DNA of 44,536 nucleotides from Candidatus Gallispira edinburgensis (GTDB lineage: Bacteria; Bacillota; Clostridia; Lachnospirales; CAG-274): assembly GCA_904395805.1 (NCBI GenBank), contig CAJFNV010000073.1:1-44536 (forward strand), in the 5' to 3' direction. A program made the translations under genes and the position numbers. Numbering within the stretch: the stretch's first letter is position 1; the number at the start of each line of letters is the position of its first letter. Positions 26,014 through 34,662 of this stretch are shown here, one piece after another. The notes beneath the pieces are model-generated. The model worked only from the letters and a program-made list of their open reading frames with translations. It searched no databases and was not told the DNA's origin.

Positions 26014-26058
26014 GGGGACCGTAAAAGACTCACCTCCTTTTACGGTCCCCTTTTAAAT
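26014..26058 (+). terminator. Terminator of adhE-kinase operon
   Basis: Stem GGGGACCGTAAAAG (26014-26027) with 26037-26050, 9-base loop, followed by TTTT. A 14-bp perfect stem. Confidence 0.93.
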
Positions 26059-26104
26059 AATAAGGCACCGATCAGATTTCTGTTGATCTGCTTATTTGTT
26101 CCGA

Positions 26105-26134
26105 GAAAAAAGGATGCCCCCAAGAACATCCTTT
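26105..26134 (-). terminator. Terminator of rhamnose/export operon
   Basis: Minus strand: AAAGGATG stem (26127-26134 with 26109-26116) followed by TTTTTT (26106-26111 region), starting 9 bases after the stop codon of the SGNH-like gene. Confidence 0.88.
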
Positions 26135-26142
26135 AATACAAC

Positions 26143-27204
26143 CTATTTTTCAATAATATCCAGTTCCTTTAACCTTTCAAACACCAGTTCAGCCACAGCT
26201 TCATAGCCCTTGCTGTTTAAATATCCGTTATTTATAAGGCAGTCGGGAATAAGTCCTTCCTCCATTGCCTCTTTGTCCTCCTGTGAATATTCAACACCTT
26301 CGATCTCTTCGGAAGTAAGCATTTCTCTCACATTTAAATAATGATCTCCGAATTCATCTTCCATTTTACTGTCATAAGCAGTGTTTTCCTCAGTTGTGCC
26401 GCTCATTCTTCCTATAATCAGGTACTTTTCTGATTCTCCGAACTTCTCAGCAAACCTTAAAGATTGTTCAACAAGCTCCGTATCGGTACTGTATCCTCCT
26501 CCGTCGCCTATTTGTAATATATTTATATAATTATCATACTCTGTTGAACCATTTGTCATAACTTCAGTACCGGCAGGCACTTCCACTGCTCTGGTACTGT
26601 TATCCTGTCGACTTAAATAATAGGCACTAGCCTTAGCTATATTATCAGGTCTTGTTTCACCATAAATTATACAATTAACTCCCGCCACAACGCAGGGATT
26701 AAAGCCGGGATTATAATCCTGGATACAGGGATTTACCTCATTGCCATCCTCAGATTCAATTTCCATTTTAATAAGCTCACTGCTTCCGTCAATCGTGAAA
26801 TCCTCACTTATGACAAAGGGAAGTGCGCCTGTTCTGCCAAGAACAGTTCTGCTGTCCTCGCCATATACGCCCATATTTTCTACTTTATATGGATAATTTT
26901 CTTCCTTTATAAGCTCTTCCAGCACAGAAGGATAACTTGTACCCTCACCAAAGGTACCATAGGTAAATCCATCACCCCAACAGGCTATACCCGGAGTTTC
27001 TGCCAGTATTTCATTGACTTTAGCTTCTCTGTTTGCATCTTCCGCCTTTTCCTGCTCAACTCTTTCATTATACTCCTCTACCATTTCATCATATTCATCG
27101 GTTTCCCATATTTTATTGTTATCAAAAACAAGAAAAAAAACAATAAATATAATTAACAGTACAGCAGTAATAGCAATATATATATAATTTCTGTTATTGC
27201 TCAT
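26143..27204 (-). CDS. SGNH-hydrolase-like membrane-anchored protein with lost catalytic residues
   Basis: 353 residues: N-terminal membrane anchor (residues 8-28), an acidic coiled segment (about 34-66), then an extracytoplasmic SGNH/GDSL-like domain (about 70-353). Block I reads CWGDGFTYG (75-83), where family members have GDS, so the nucleophile serine is Gly79. Block III reads IGDGGGY (232-238), where the family has GTNGG. Block V reads NNGYLNSKGY (325-334), where DxxHLN is expected, so both Asp and His of the triad are gone (Asn325, Tyr328). The rest of the fold is well kept (NMGVYGEDS, NPCVVAGV, LIIGRMSG, YLNVREML), suggesting selection on a non-enzymatic role. It is last in the rfb operon, 92 bp after the BY-kinase. 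Confidence 0.8.
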   Translation of the reverse strand: MSNNRNYIYIAITAVLLIIFIVFFLVFDNNKIWETDEYDEMVEEYNERVEQEKAEDANREAKVNEILAETPGIACWGDGFTYGTFGEGTSYPSVLEELIKEENYPYKVENMGVYGEDSRTVLGRTGALPFVISEDFTIDGSSELIKMEIESEDGNEVNPCIQDYNPGFNPCVVAGVNCIIYGETRPDNIAKASAYYLSRQDNSTRAVEVPAGTEVMTNGSTEYDNYINILQIGDGGGYSTDTELVEQSLRFAEKFGESEKYLIIGRMSGTTEENTAYDSKMEDEFGDHYLNVREMLTSEEIEGVEYSQEDKEAMEEGLIPDCLINNGYLNSKGYEAVAELVFERLKELDIIEK

Positions 27205-27296
27205 TTAAAATGTCCTCCGGCAAATATCTGTGCTGATAAAAAATTCCGTCTGCCTTTTTCAACAGACAGCATATCACACCAGCCCTTTTTTGCTTT

Positions 27297-28853
27297 TTAC
27301 TTTTTTTCACCACTTGTTTCTTCACCATAGCCATACTTATAACTGTAGCCATACTTACCGTATCTGCCATACCTTCCATACTTTCCCCCGCCTGATTCCG
27401 TTGAATTGACAACAACGCCAAGCATATTTACATCAAGCATGTTTACACTTCCCATAGCCTTTTCTACCTGATCATAAGTTGTCACATCCTGTCTTGTAAC
27501 AAGTATAAGACCAGCCGTATTCTTTGCTATAACAGGGGCATCAGAAACAATATTTATAGGTGATGTATCTATAACAACAAAATCATAATTATCCTTAACA
27601 GAATTTATAAACTCAACCATATTTTCAGAAGCAAGTATCTGAGAAGGATTAGGGGGTACAGGACCCGCTGTCAGTACATCCAGATTATTGTACACTCTTT
27701 TATGCACAGCCTTTTCAAGATTACACATTCCCGCAAGAACAGTAGATAACCCCTGCTTGTTAGTAAGTTCAAACATTTTATGCTGTACAGGCTTTCTCAA
27801 ATCAGCATCAACAAGCAATACTTTTGATGCTGTTTCCCCGATTGCAATACAAAGATTTGCAACAGATGTGCTCTTTCCTTCGCCGGGAAGAGGACTTGAT
27901 ACTACAAACACATTATTTTTGCCTGTAGAAAGAGAGAACATCATGTTGTTTCTCATTGTATTGTAAGCTTCTCTTACAGCAAAAGGAACTTCACCGTCAA
28001 GAATTGTCTTTCTTTCCTTATCAGATTCCACATTTTTTTTCTTGAATGAGCTGAATTTGGTAAAAGTACTTTTCTTTGCGCTTTTACCGCTATCACTTTC
28101 AAATTCATAAAATGGAATTTCCCCTATAAGAGGAAGATTAAACTTATCAGCTGCATCTTCACCTGACTTTATTGTATTGTCAAACATAAATCTTACAATA
28201 ATAATACCTGCCGCAAGTATAAATCCCAATGCAAAACCAACCAAAGAATTTTTAGAAGCACTTGGAGCTGATGGTGCCACAGGGACCTTAGCTTCACCTA
28301 CAGCCTCAACAGCACCTGCACCTACAACTCTTATCAATATATCGGGAGCAATTTCTGTAATATAATTACACATATCAGCCGCTATAACAGGATCACCGCA
28401 GGTAGTGGTTATTCTTATAAGCTCAGTCTCATTTACTGTACTGTATCCTACCTTTGATGATATACTTGCAGTATTTATTTTATATCCTTCATCTGTTTCT
28501 TCAAGTACAAAATAAGGTGCAAGTTCTTCCAGAGTATAGTTTTCAACAAGCTTTTCACCTATGGCATCGCTTACAACATCATCATACAATATTTCGATAC
28601 ACGTTGCAGCAAGCTGCTGTGCAGCAGTAATATCAGACTGATTTACAATATCCATTGCTGTTTTATTTGTGGCATTCTTAACATACATGGATACAGACGC
28701 CGTAAACTGATAGGGGATACAAAGTTTTGTATAGCCAAAGGCAAACACAAAGCCAAAAACGGCAACACATATAATAAGCCACTTTCTTGACATCAGCAAG
28801 TCAAATATCTCTCTCAGATCCAGAGTTTCTTCCTCATAATATTTTTCTTCCAT
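27297..28853 (-). CDS. Wzz-domain/BY-kinase fusion (polysaccharide export tyrosine kinase)
   Basis: 518 residues controlling chain length and export of a surface polysaccharide. Wzz domain with membrane helices at about 25-43 and 203-222 and an extracytoplasmic loop between; a proline-rich stretch (VPVAPSAPSAS, 190-200) precedes helix 2. Cytoplasmic kinase: Walker A SPLPGEGKST (320-329), Walker A' VLLVDADLRKP (345-355), Walker B VVIDTSP (426-432). The C-terminal tail has a Gly-Tyr cluster with eight tyrosines between 492 and 509, the autophosphorylation site. Most Firmicutes split this into CpsC and CpsD; here both are on one chain, as in Proteobacterial Wzc. It lies 42 bp after rfbC. No matching phosphatase is in the window. 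Confidence 0.92.
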   Translation of the reverse strand: MEEKYYEEETLDLREIFDLLMSRKWLIICVAVFGFVFAFGYTKLCIPYQFTASVSMYVKNATNKTAMDIVNQSDITAAQQLAATCIEILYDDVVSDAIGEKLVENYTLEELAPYFVLEETDEGYKINTASISSKVGYSTVNETELIRITTTCGDPVIAADMCNYITEIAPDILIRVVGAGAVEAVGEAKVPVAPSAPSASKNSLVGFALGFILAAGIIIVRFMFDNTIKSGEDAADKFNLPLIGEIPFYEFESDSGKSAKKSTFTKFSSFKKKNVESDKERKTILDGEVPFAVREAYNTMRNNMMFSLSTGKNNVFVVSSPLPGEGKSTSVANLCIAIGETASKVLLVDADLRKPVQHKMFELTNKQGLSTVLAGMCNLEKAVHKRVYNNLDVLTAGPVPPNPSQILASENMVEFINSVKDNYDFVVIDTSPINIVSDAPVIAKNTAGLILVTRQDVTTYDQVEKAMGSVNMLDVNMLGVVVNSTESGGGKYGRYGRYGKYGYSYKYGYGEETSGEKK

Positions 28854-28894
28854 ATTTTCTTCTCCATAATATCTTCTTCATTTCTATTAATTAT

Positions 28895-29497
28895 TTAAAA
28901 TTTAAATGTTTCATTTAAACCCAGCCATTTCTGATCCTTTTCACTTAAGTTAAGGGGAGTACCGTCAGCCATTTTATATCCTTCCGCTGATGCTGTGCCA
29001 TTGTATTCTCCTGTGACCCCCTGCCAGTCTATACCTATTTCAGGGTCATTCCATGCAAGTCCGCCCTCATCTCCCGGATGATAAAAATCGGTACACTTAT
29101 AGCAAAATTCAGCTATATCAGACAGCACAAGAAATCCGTGAGCAAAGCCTTCGGGTATATAAAACATCTTTTTATTTTCCTCTGAAAGCTCAACGCCAAA
29201 CCATTTGCCATATGTTTCTGAATCACTTCTCAGATCCACAGCCACATCAAAAACCTTTCCCCTTACAACTCTTACAAGCTTGCCCTGGGGATATTCTTTT
29301 TGGAAATGAAGCCCTCTCAGAACACCTTTTGAAGAGCATGACTGATTGTCCTGAACAAAAACCATATCAAGTCCTGCTTCCTCCATGTCTCTCTGGTTAT
29401 ATGTCTCCATAAAATATCCTCTTGCGTCACCATGCACAGTTGGCTCTATAACGCATAAACCATCTATATCACATTTAGTAACCTTGATCTGTCCCAT
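28895..29497 (-). CDS. rfbC: dTDP-4-dehydrorhamnose 3,5-epimerase
   Basis: Third step of dTDP-L-rhamnose synthesis, epimerising C3 and C5 of the keto sugar. 200 residues, cupin fold. Motifs: GVLRGLHFQ with the catalytic His near residue 62, GKLVRVVRGKVFDVAVDLR, MFYIPEGFAHGFLVLSD, and CTDFYHPGDEGGLAWNDPEIGIDW with the conserved tyrosine. AAGGAGTAATTAAA precedes the start. 12 bp after rfbD. Confidence 0.96.
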   Translation of the reverse strand: MGQIKVTKCDIDGLCVIEPTVHGDARGYFMETYNQRDMEEAGLDMVFVQDNQSCSSKGVLRGLHFQKEYPQGKLVRVVRGKVFDVAVDLRSDSETYGKWFGVELSEENKKMFYIPEGFAHGFLVLSDIAEFCYKCTDFYHPGDEGGLAWNDPEIGIDWQGVTGEYNGTASAEGYKMADGTPLNLSEKDQKWLGLNETFKF

Positions 29498-29509
29498 TTT
29501 AATTACTCC

Positions 29510-30388
29510 TTAAAACTCAATTTCCTTTAAATATCTTTTCAAAGCATCTTTCCAGTCAGGAAGCTTTTCAAAGCCCGTTTCGGTAAGCTTTTCCTTACTC
29601 ATTCTGCTGTTAAATGGTCTTTTTGCCTTGGATTCCCCATATTCGGCAGTAGTAACGGGAATAACTTTAACGTCATTATATTCATTTCTTCCCATTTCAG
29701 CAGCCTGTTTAAATATTTCACAGGCAAAGTCATACCATGAGCATATACCCTCATTTGTAGCATGGTATATACCATATTTTTCAGTTTCAACCATGTCAAC
29801 AAGAAGCTTTGCAAGGTCATAGGTATATGTGGGTGAACCGATCTGGTCATTTACGACCCTTAACTCCTTATGAGTTTTACCAAGGTTAAGCATAGTCTTT
29901 ATAAAGTTCCTGCCATTCTTGCCAAACACCCATGCTATCCTGACTATAAAATACTTGTCAAGGTTTTCCTTTACGGCGCATTCGCCCTCATACTTTGTCT
30001 GACCGTATACATTAAGGGGAGCAAAGTCCTTTTCGTCAGGCTCCCAGAAATGCGTTCCCTGACCGTTAAACACATAGTCTGTACTGATATATATCATTTT
30101 TATATCAAGTTCTCTGCAAACCTTTGCTATATTTTCAGTGCCCTTTGCATTTACAGATCTTACCTTTGGTATGTTTTCTTCATCTTCTGCAGCATCAACA
30201 GCAGTCCATGCCGCACAGTGAATTACAGCATCGGGATTTACATCTTTAATAACACGATTTACTTCCTCTGCATTTGTAATATCCATTTCTTCAATATCCA
30301 CACCTACGGCGCTGTGTCCTCTTTTTTCAAGCTCATTTACAGTATCATAGCCAAGCTGCCCCTTGACACCTGTTACCAAAACCTTCAT
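29510..30388 (-). CDS. rfbD: dTDP-4-dehydrorhamnose reductase
   Basis: Last step of dTDP-L-rhamnose synthesis, NAD(P)H-dependent reduction. 292 residues, extended short-chain dehydrogenase: VTGVKGQLGYD at the N-terminus, YISTDYVFNGQG, and the active-site YGQTKYEGE (YxxxK) near residue 128. The specific RfbD substrate motifs FIVRIAWVFGKNGRNFIKTML and QIGSPTYTYDLA are present. Start supported by GGAGGTTTGAA. Between rfbB and rfbC on the same strand. Confidence 0.96.
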   Translation of the reverse strand: MKVLVTGVKGQLGYDTVNELEKRGHSAVGVDIEEMDITNAEEVNRVIKDVNPDAVIHCAAWTAVDAAEDEENIPKVRSVNAKGTENIAKVCRELDIKMIYISTDYVFNGQGTHFWEPDEKDFAPLNVYGQTKYEGECAVKENLDKYFIVRIAWVFGKNGRNFIKTMLNLGKTHKELRVVNDQIGSPTYTYDLAKLLVDMVETEKYGIYHATNEGICSWYDFACEIFKQAAEMGRNEYNDVKVIPVTTAEYGESKAKRPFNSRMSKEKLTETGFEKLPDWKDALKRYLKEIEF

Positions 30389-30426
30389 TTCAAACCTCCA
30401 AAATAAGGTATAATATTTTCAATTAT

Positions 30427-31446
30427 TTACCTGTTTCCATACATTTTTTCATAATAATTCTGATATTCACCTGAAATAATGGTTTCCCACCATTCTCTGT
30501 TATCAAGATACCACTTTATAGTCTTTTTTATGCCGTCTTCAAACTTAGTTTCAGGCAGCCAGCCAAGCTCATTGTGTATTTTGGTAGGGTCAATGGCATA
30601 TCTCATATCATGACCTTTTCTGTCCGTCACAAAAGTAATAAGACTTTCAGGCTTCCCAAGCTCTCTGCATATAATTTTTACAATATCTATATTAGCCATT
30701 TCATTGTGTCCGCCGATATTGTACACTTCACCGACTCTTCCCTTGTGTATTATCAGGTCGATAGCCTTGCAGTGGTCCTCTACATAAAGCCAGTCCCTCA
30801 CATTTTCACCCTTGCCGTAGACAGGCAGAGGCTTGTCATTTAAAGCATTTGCTATCATAAGAGGAATAAGCTTTTCCGGAAAATGATATGGTCCGTAATT
30901 ATTTGAACATCTTGAAATAGTCACCGGCAGACCGTAAGTTCTGTGGTATGCCAACACAAGCAGATCCGCAGAAGCCTTAGAGGCACTGTAAGGACTTGAT
31001 GTATGAATAGGAGTTTCCTCTGTAAAGAACAGATCAGGTCTGTCAAGAGGAAGATCCCCGTATACCTCGTCGGTAGAAACCTGATGATAACGTGTGATCC
31101 CGTACTTTCTGCAGGCATCCATCAAAACCTGAGTACCCATTATGTTGGTTTCAAGGAATATTCCGGGATTTTCTATGGAACGGTCAACATGACTTTCCGC
31201 TGCAAAATTGACAACCATATCAGGCTTTTCTTCTTCAAAAAGCTTAAATACAGCATCTCTGTCAGTGATGCTTTCCTTTACAAATCTGAAATTAGGATTA
31301 TCCATTACAGGCTCAAGTGTTGACAGATTACCTGCATAGGTAAGGCAGTCAAGACACACAATTCTGTAATCGGGATATTTGTCAAGCATGTGAAAAATAA
31401 AATTACTTCCTATAAATCCGGCACCGCCGGTAACAATAATAGTCAT
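30427..31446 (-). CDS. rfbB: dTDP-glucose 4,6-dehydratase
   Basis: Second step of the pathway: dTDP-glucose to dTDP-4-keto-6-deoxyglucose with bound NAD. 339 residues. GGAGFIGSNFI (7-17) binds NAD; the active site shows HQVSTDEVYGDLP with the Thr-Asp-Glu triad and YSASKASAD (YxxxK) near 162; RCSNNYGPYHFPEKLIP and GENVRDWLYVEDH are family hallmarks. 38 bp separate it from rfbD and 29 bp from rfbA. Confidence 0.97.
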   Translation of the reverse strand: MTIIVTGGAGFIGSNFIFHMLDKYPDYRIVCLDCLTYAGNLSTLEPVMDNPNFRFVKESITDRDAVFKLFEEEKPDMVVNFAAESHVDRSIENPGIFLETNIMGTQVLMDACRKYGITRYHQVSTDEVYGDLPLDRPDLFFTEETPIHTSSPYSASKASADLLVLAYHRTYGLPVTISRCSNNYGPYHFPEKLIPLMIANALNDKPLPVYGKGENVRDWLYVEDHCKAIDLIIHKGRVGEVYNIGGHNEMANIDIVKIICRELGKPESLITFVTDRKGHDMRYAIDPTKIHNELGWLPETKFEDGIKKTIKWYLDNREWWETIISGEYQNYYEKMYGNR

Positions 31447-31475
31447 ATCAAAAATTAAACTCCTTTATTTTATAA

Positions 31476-32354
31476 TCAGTAGAGGTATTTACCCTCTGCG
31501 ACCTTCATTAAGTGCTGGCCGTATGAAGATTTGCCGTAAAGCTTTGCAGCCTCCAGAAGCCTTTCCTTTGTTATCCAACCGTTTCTGTAAGCTATCTCCT
31601 CTATTGCCGAAATCATGATACCCTGTCTTTCTTCAATGACCTTAACAAATTCGGCAGCATCATTAAGGGCATTTATCGTACCTGTATCAAGCCATGCAAA
31701 GCCCCTTCCCAGTGTAACAACATCAAGGGAACCCTCCTCAAGATACATTCTGTTTAGATCTGTTATTTCAAGTTCACCTCTTGCAGAGGGCTTGACCCTC
31801 TTTGCCTTTTCAACAACTGTATTGTCATAAAAATACAGACCTGTAACAGCATAATTTGACTTAGGATTTTCAGGCTTTTCCTCTATTGAAACAGCCTTTC
31901 CCTCTTTATCAAATTCAACTATACCAAATCTTTCGGGATCTTCAACATAATAACCGAATACGGTAGCTCCCTTTTCTTTAACGGCTGCATTTTTAAGTAT
32001 TTTTCCAAAGGCATTGCCGTAAAATATATTGTCCCCAAGCACCATAGCACAGCTGTCATTTCCAATGAACTCTTCGCCTATAAGGAAAGCCTGGGCAAGT
32101 CCGTCGGGGCTAGGCTGTACCTTGTAGCTTAAATTGATCCCAAGACCCGAACCATCCCCCAGAAGCCTTTCAAAATTAGGCAGATCTGCAGGTGTTGAAA
32201 TTATAAGTATATCCTTTATTCCTGCCAGCATAAGAGTAGACAGAGGATAATATATCATAGGCTTGTCATAGACAGGCAGAAGCTGCTTGCTTGTTACCAT
32301 TGTCAGCGGATACAGTCTTGTTCCGGAACCTCCGGCGAGAATAATTCCCTTCAT
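31476..32354 (-). CDS. rfbA: Glucose-1-phosphate thymidylyltransferase
   Basis: First step: glucose-1-phosphate and dTTP to dTDP-glucose. 292 residues, the usual RmlA length. N-terminal [11 protein letters not shown] with [17 protein letters not shown], then [50 protein letters not shown] and [11 protein letters not shown], all RmlA signatures. First gene of the rfbA-B-D-C operon with a promoter at 32437-32464; TGAGGTG supports the ATG. Confidence 0.97.
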   Translation of the reverse strand: MKGIILAGGSGTRLYPLTMVTSKQLLPVYDKPMIYYPLSTLMLAGIKDILIISTPADLPNFERLLGDGSGLGINLSYKVQPSPDGLAQAFLIGEEFIGNDSCAMVLGDNIFYGNAFGKILKNAAVKEKGATVFGYYVEDPERFGIVEFDKEGKAVSIEEKPENPKSNYAVTGLYFYDNTVVEKAKRVKPSARGELEITDLNRMYLEEGSLDVVTLGRGFAWLDTGTINALNDAAEFVKVIEERQGIMISAIEEIAYRNGWITKERLLEAAKLYGKSSYGQHLMKVAEGKYLY

Positions 32355-32436
32355 AACAATTCACCTCAGTTTTCTGTTTTATTTAATACTAAATTTCATT
32401 ACAAAATACATCTTGTGTTCAACAGTATTTTATACT

Positions 32437-32464
32437 ATTATATCATATTTTGACCGAATATCAA
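32437..32464 (-). promoter_or_regulatory. rfb operon promoter
   Basis: Minus strand: -35 TTGATA (32459-32464), 16-bp spacer, extended -10 TGATATAAT (hexamer 32437-32442). Leader of about 75 bases to rfbA. Confidence 0.75.
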
Positions 32465-32502
32465 ACTATTTATTAAAATTTAAAAAAATATATTAACCCC
32501 AC

Positions 32503-32552
32503 AAAAAAAGGATACCCATACAGACCAAAGCTGCAATAAGGTATCCCTTTTA
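32503..32552 (-). terminator. Terminator after rpmF
   Basis: Minus strand: GGATACC (32540-32546) pairs with GGTATCC (32510-32516), a 23-base loop between, flanked by AAAAG and followed by TTTTTTT (32503-32509). Ends the yceD-rpmF transcript about 20 bases past the rpmF stop codon. Confidence 0.8.
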
Positions 32553-32570
32553 ATCAATTCTTATATATAA

Positions 32571-32753
32571 TTAGTCTACAGCCACAATTGACTTCTTGTT
32601 GTAAGAACCGCAGTTCTTGCAAACTCTGTGAGGCATCATAAGCTCTCCGCACTTGCTGCAAGCAACTAAAGTTGGAGTAGCGATCTTCCAGCTCTGAGCC
32701 TTTCTCTTATCTCTCTTAGACTTAGACATCTTACCCTTAGGACAAATTGACAT
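32571..32753 (-). CDS. rpmF: 50S ribosomal protein L32
   Basis: 60-residue zinc-ribbon ribosomal protein. The basic N-terminus MSICPKGKMSKSKRDKRKA corresponds to the usual AVPKRKTSKSRR start; the zinc ligands are CSKC (32-35) and CKNC (45-48), so this is the zinc-binding (C+) form. AGGAGGTGTAG precedes the ATG. It follows the yceD-family gene directly, the conserved bacterial arrangement. Confidence 0.97.
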   Translation of the reverse strand: MSICPKGKMSKSKRDKRKAQSWKIATPTLVACSKCGELMMPHRVCKNCGSYNKKSIVAVD

Positions 32754-32780
32754 TTCTCTACACCTCCTTGATTTAGTAAA

Positions 32781-33260
32781 TTAATCATCATTAAAAAGAG
32801 TCAACAACTTTTCAAATTGTGGATTAACATAGCCTCTGTCACAGCCACAATCGCCGTCATTTAAATTATGACCGCATTTAGGGCACAGACCCTTACAATC
32901 ATCGGAACACAAAACCTGCATAGGCAGATTAAGCATGATGTTAGCTATGACAGCCGGCTTCAAATCAATCGTCTTATCTGAAAGCTCCCAAATCTCTCCT
33001 TCTGAGTCAGGCGTTTCCGAAAACACCTCATTTAAGTCAAAATCAAGTTTGGTTTCAAAAGCGCTAAGACATAAGTCACAATTCAAATTCAAAACCGTCT
33101 TTACCCTGCTTTCAACAATGAAGTCGCTGCCCTTACGGTACACATCACCCCGTACATTGGCAGAAACACCCATCATATAATTTCCCCTTGGAAGTTCAAA
33201 TTTTTCATTAAATTCAAATTCTTCCTTTTTATCAGCAAGGTATTTAACATCAATAAGCAT
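32781..33260 (-). CDS. YceD/DUF177-family protein
   Basis: 159-residue cytoplasmic protein of the DUF177 family, which almost always precedes rpmF; the family is linked to 23S rRNA/50S biogenesis in other bacteria. Cysteine pairs CDLC (about 80-83) and CSDDCKGLCPKCG ... DCGC (about 118-136) probably bind metal. AGGAGTG lies before the ATG. It has its own consensus promoter at 33348-33376 with a hairpin in the leader. Molecular activity is not known. Confidence 0.9.
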   Translation of the reverse strand: MLIDVKYLADKKEEFEFNEKFELPRGNYMMGVSANVRGDVYRKGSDFIVESRVKTVLNLNCDLCLSAFETKLDFDLNEVFSETPDSEGEIWELSDKTIDLKPAVIANIMLNLPMQVLCSDDCKGLCPKCGHNLNDGDCGCDRGYVNPQFEKLLTLFNDD

Positions 33261-33280
33261 AATAACACTCCTGTTCCGCA

Positions 33281-33299
33281 GGAATAGTCAGCCTATTCC
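33281..33299 (-). promoter_or_regulatory. Leader hairpin before yceD-rpmF
   Basis: GGAATAG (33281-33287) pairs with CTATTCC (33293-33299) around a 5-base loop, flanked by outer CGGAA/TTCCG pairs, ending about 12 bases before the AGGAG site. Possible translational control of the L32 operon; inferred from position only. Confidence 0.45.
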
Positions 33300-33347
33300 G
33301 TAATGCCGGAAAGCATTGATACACTGTCCGACAACACATCAAATGAT

Positions 33348-33376
33348 ATTATATCATTGCACCTATGTTTTGTCAA
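33348..33376 (-). promoter_or_regulatory. yceD-rpmF promoter
   Basis: Minus strand: perfect -35 TTGACA (33371-33376), 17-bp spacer, perfect extended -10 TGATATAAT (33348-33353). Among the strongest promoters in the window, as expected for a ribosomal protein operon. Confidence 0.9.
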
Positions 33377-33444
33377 GAAAATTTTTCAACAAAAATCAAA
33401 TTCAAACTTCATTGATTTTAAAAAATCAAATAGCTGTATTGTTT

Positions 33445-34638
33445 TTATTTATTTAATAATTCCATTGTATCCTGAGCGATCATTAATTCCTCATCAGTTG
33501 GGATGATAAATGTCTTGATCTTGCTGCCTTCGCCTGTAAAGTCGATATCCGCACCGCGAAGCTTATTCTTCTCAGCATCGATCTTAACACCGAGGCATTC
33601 AAGATATTCACATATAGCAGCTCTGTGACCGCCGTTGTTTTCTCCGATACCTGCTGTAAATACGATAGCGTCACATCCGCCGAGAGCTACATAATAAGCA
33701 CCGATAAACTTAGCGATCTGATATCTGAACATATCAAGAGCAAGCTTAGCTCTTTCGTCACCGTTATTCATAGCTTCCTCAGCATCTCTGAAGTCGCTTG
33801 ATCTTCCTGTAAGACCAAGTAAACCTGACTTCTTGTTCATAATAGTATCGATCTCATCAGGAGTAAGGTTTTCCTTCTTCATTAAGTATGGAACAATAGC
33901 AGGGTCAATGTCACCGCATCTTGTACCCATTTCAAAACCTGCAAGCGGAGTAAGACCCATTGTTGTATCAATAACCTTACCGTCCTTAACAGCAGCAATT
34001 GAAGAACCGTTTCCTAAGTGGCAGGTAATAACCTTGCTGTGCTCAGGATTTCCAAGCATTTCAATAGCTCTCTTAGATACATATCTGTGGCTTGTACCGT
34101 GGAAGCCGTATCTTCTTACATCATACTTTTCATAGTATTCATATGGAAGAGCATACATATAAGCCTTAGGAGGCATAGTCTGATGGAAAGCAGTATCAAA
34201 TACAGCAATGTTAGGAACACCCGGCATAAGCTTTTCACAAGCCTCAATACCCATAAGGTTAGCAGGGTTGTGTAAAGGGCCTAAGTCAAAGCACTTTCTT
34301 ACAACTTCCTTAACCTCATCAGTTACAACACATGATTCAGTGAAGTACTTGCTTCCGTGAAGTACTCTGTGTCCTACACCATTGATCTCACTAAGGTCAC
34401 TTATTACACCGCACTCAGGGTCAACAAGCTTTTCCATAACAAGCTTAATAGCCTCGTCATGGTTAGCAAGAGGCTGTTCAAATACAACCTTGTCCTTGCC
34501 TGCAGGTGTATGCTGAAGATTAGATCCTTCGATACCTATTCTTTCAACTAAACCTTTAGCTAAAACTTCATTGTTGTCCATGTTGTATAACTGGTACTTT
34601 AAAGATGAACTTCCGCAATTAATAACTAAAATTTTCAT
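33445..34638 (-). CDS. ackA: Acetate kinase
   Basis: Converts acetyl phosphate and ADP to acetate and ATP, the energy-conserving step of acetate fermentation. 397 residues, full length. ASKHA-fold motifs: MKILVINCGSSSLKYQL at the N-terminus, GHRVLHGSKYF, VFDTAFHQTMP, GFHGTSHRYV, CHLGNGSSIAAV, GGCDAIVFTAGIGEN. It follows pta by 24 bp with AAGGAGAAAATTT before the ATG, so both steps from acetyl-CoA to acetate are co-expressed. Confidence 0.97.
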   Translation of the reverse strand: MKILVINCGSSSLKYQLYNMDNNEVLAKGLVERIGIEGSNLQHTPAGKDKVVFEQPLANHDEAIKLVMEKLVDPECGVISDLSEINGVGHRVLHGSKYFTESCVVTDEVKEVVRKCFDLGPLHNPANLMGIEACEKLMPGVPNIAVFDTAFHQTMPPKAYMYALPYEYYEKYDVRRYGFHGTSHRYVSKRAIEMLGNPEHSKVITCHLGNGSSIAAVKDGKVIDTTMGLTPLAGFEMGTRCGDIDPAIVPYLMKKENLTPDEIDTIMNKKSGLLGLTGRSSDFRDAEEAMNNGDERAKLALDMFRYQIAKFIGAYYVALGGCDAIVFTAGIGENNGGHRAAICEYLECLGVKIDAEKNKLRGADIDFTGEGSKIKTFIIPTDEELMIAQDTMELLNK

Positions 34639-34662
34639 AAATTTTCTCCTTAATAATAATTA

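Noticed and set aside
27194..27421. 75-codon minus-strand frame overlapping the kinase tail
   Set aside because: It lies over the Tyr-rich tail of the BY-kinase in another frame, ends in the gap before the next gene, and has low-complexity composition.
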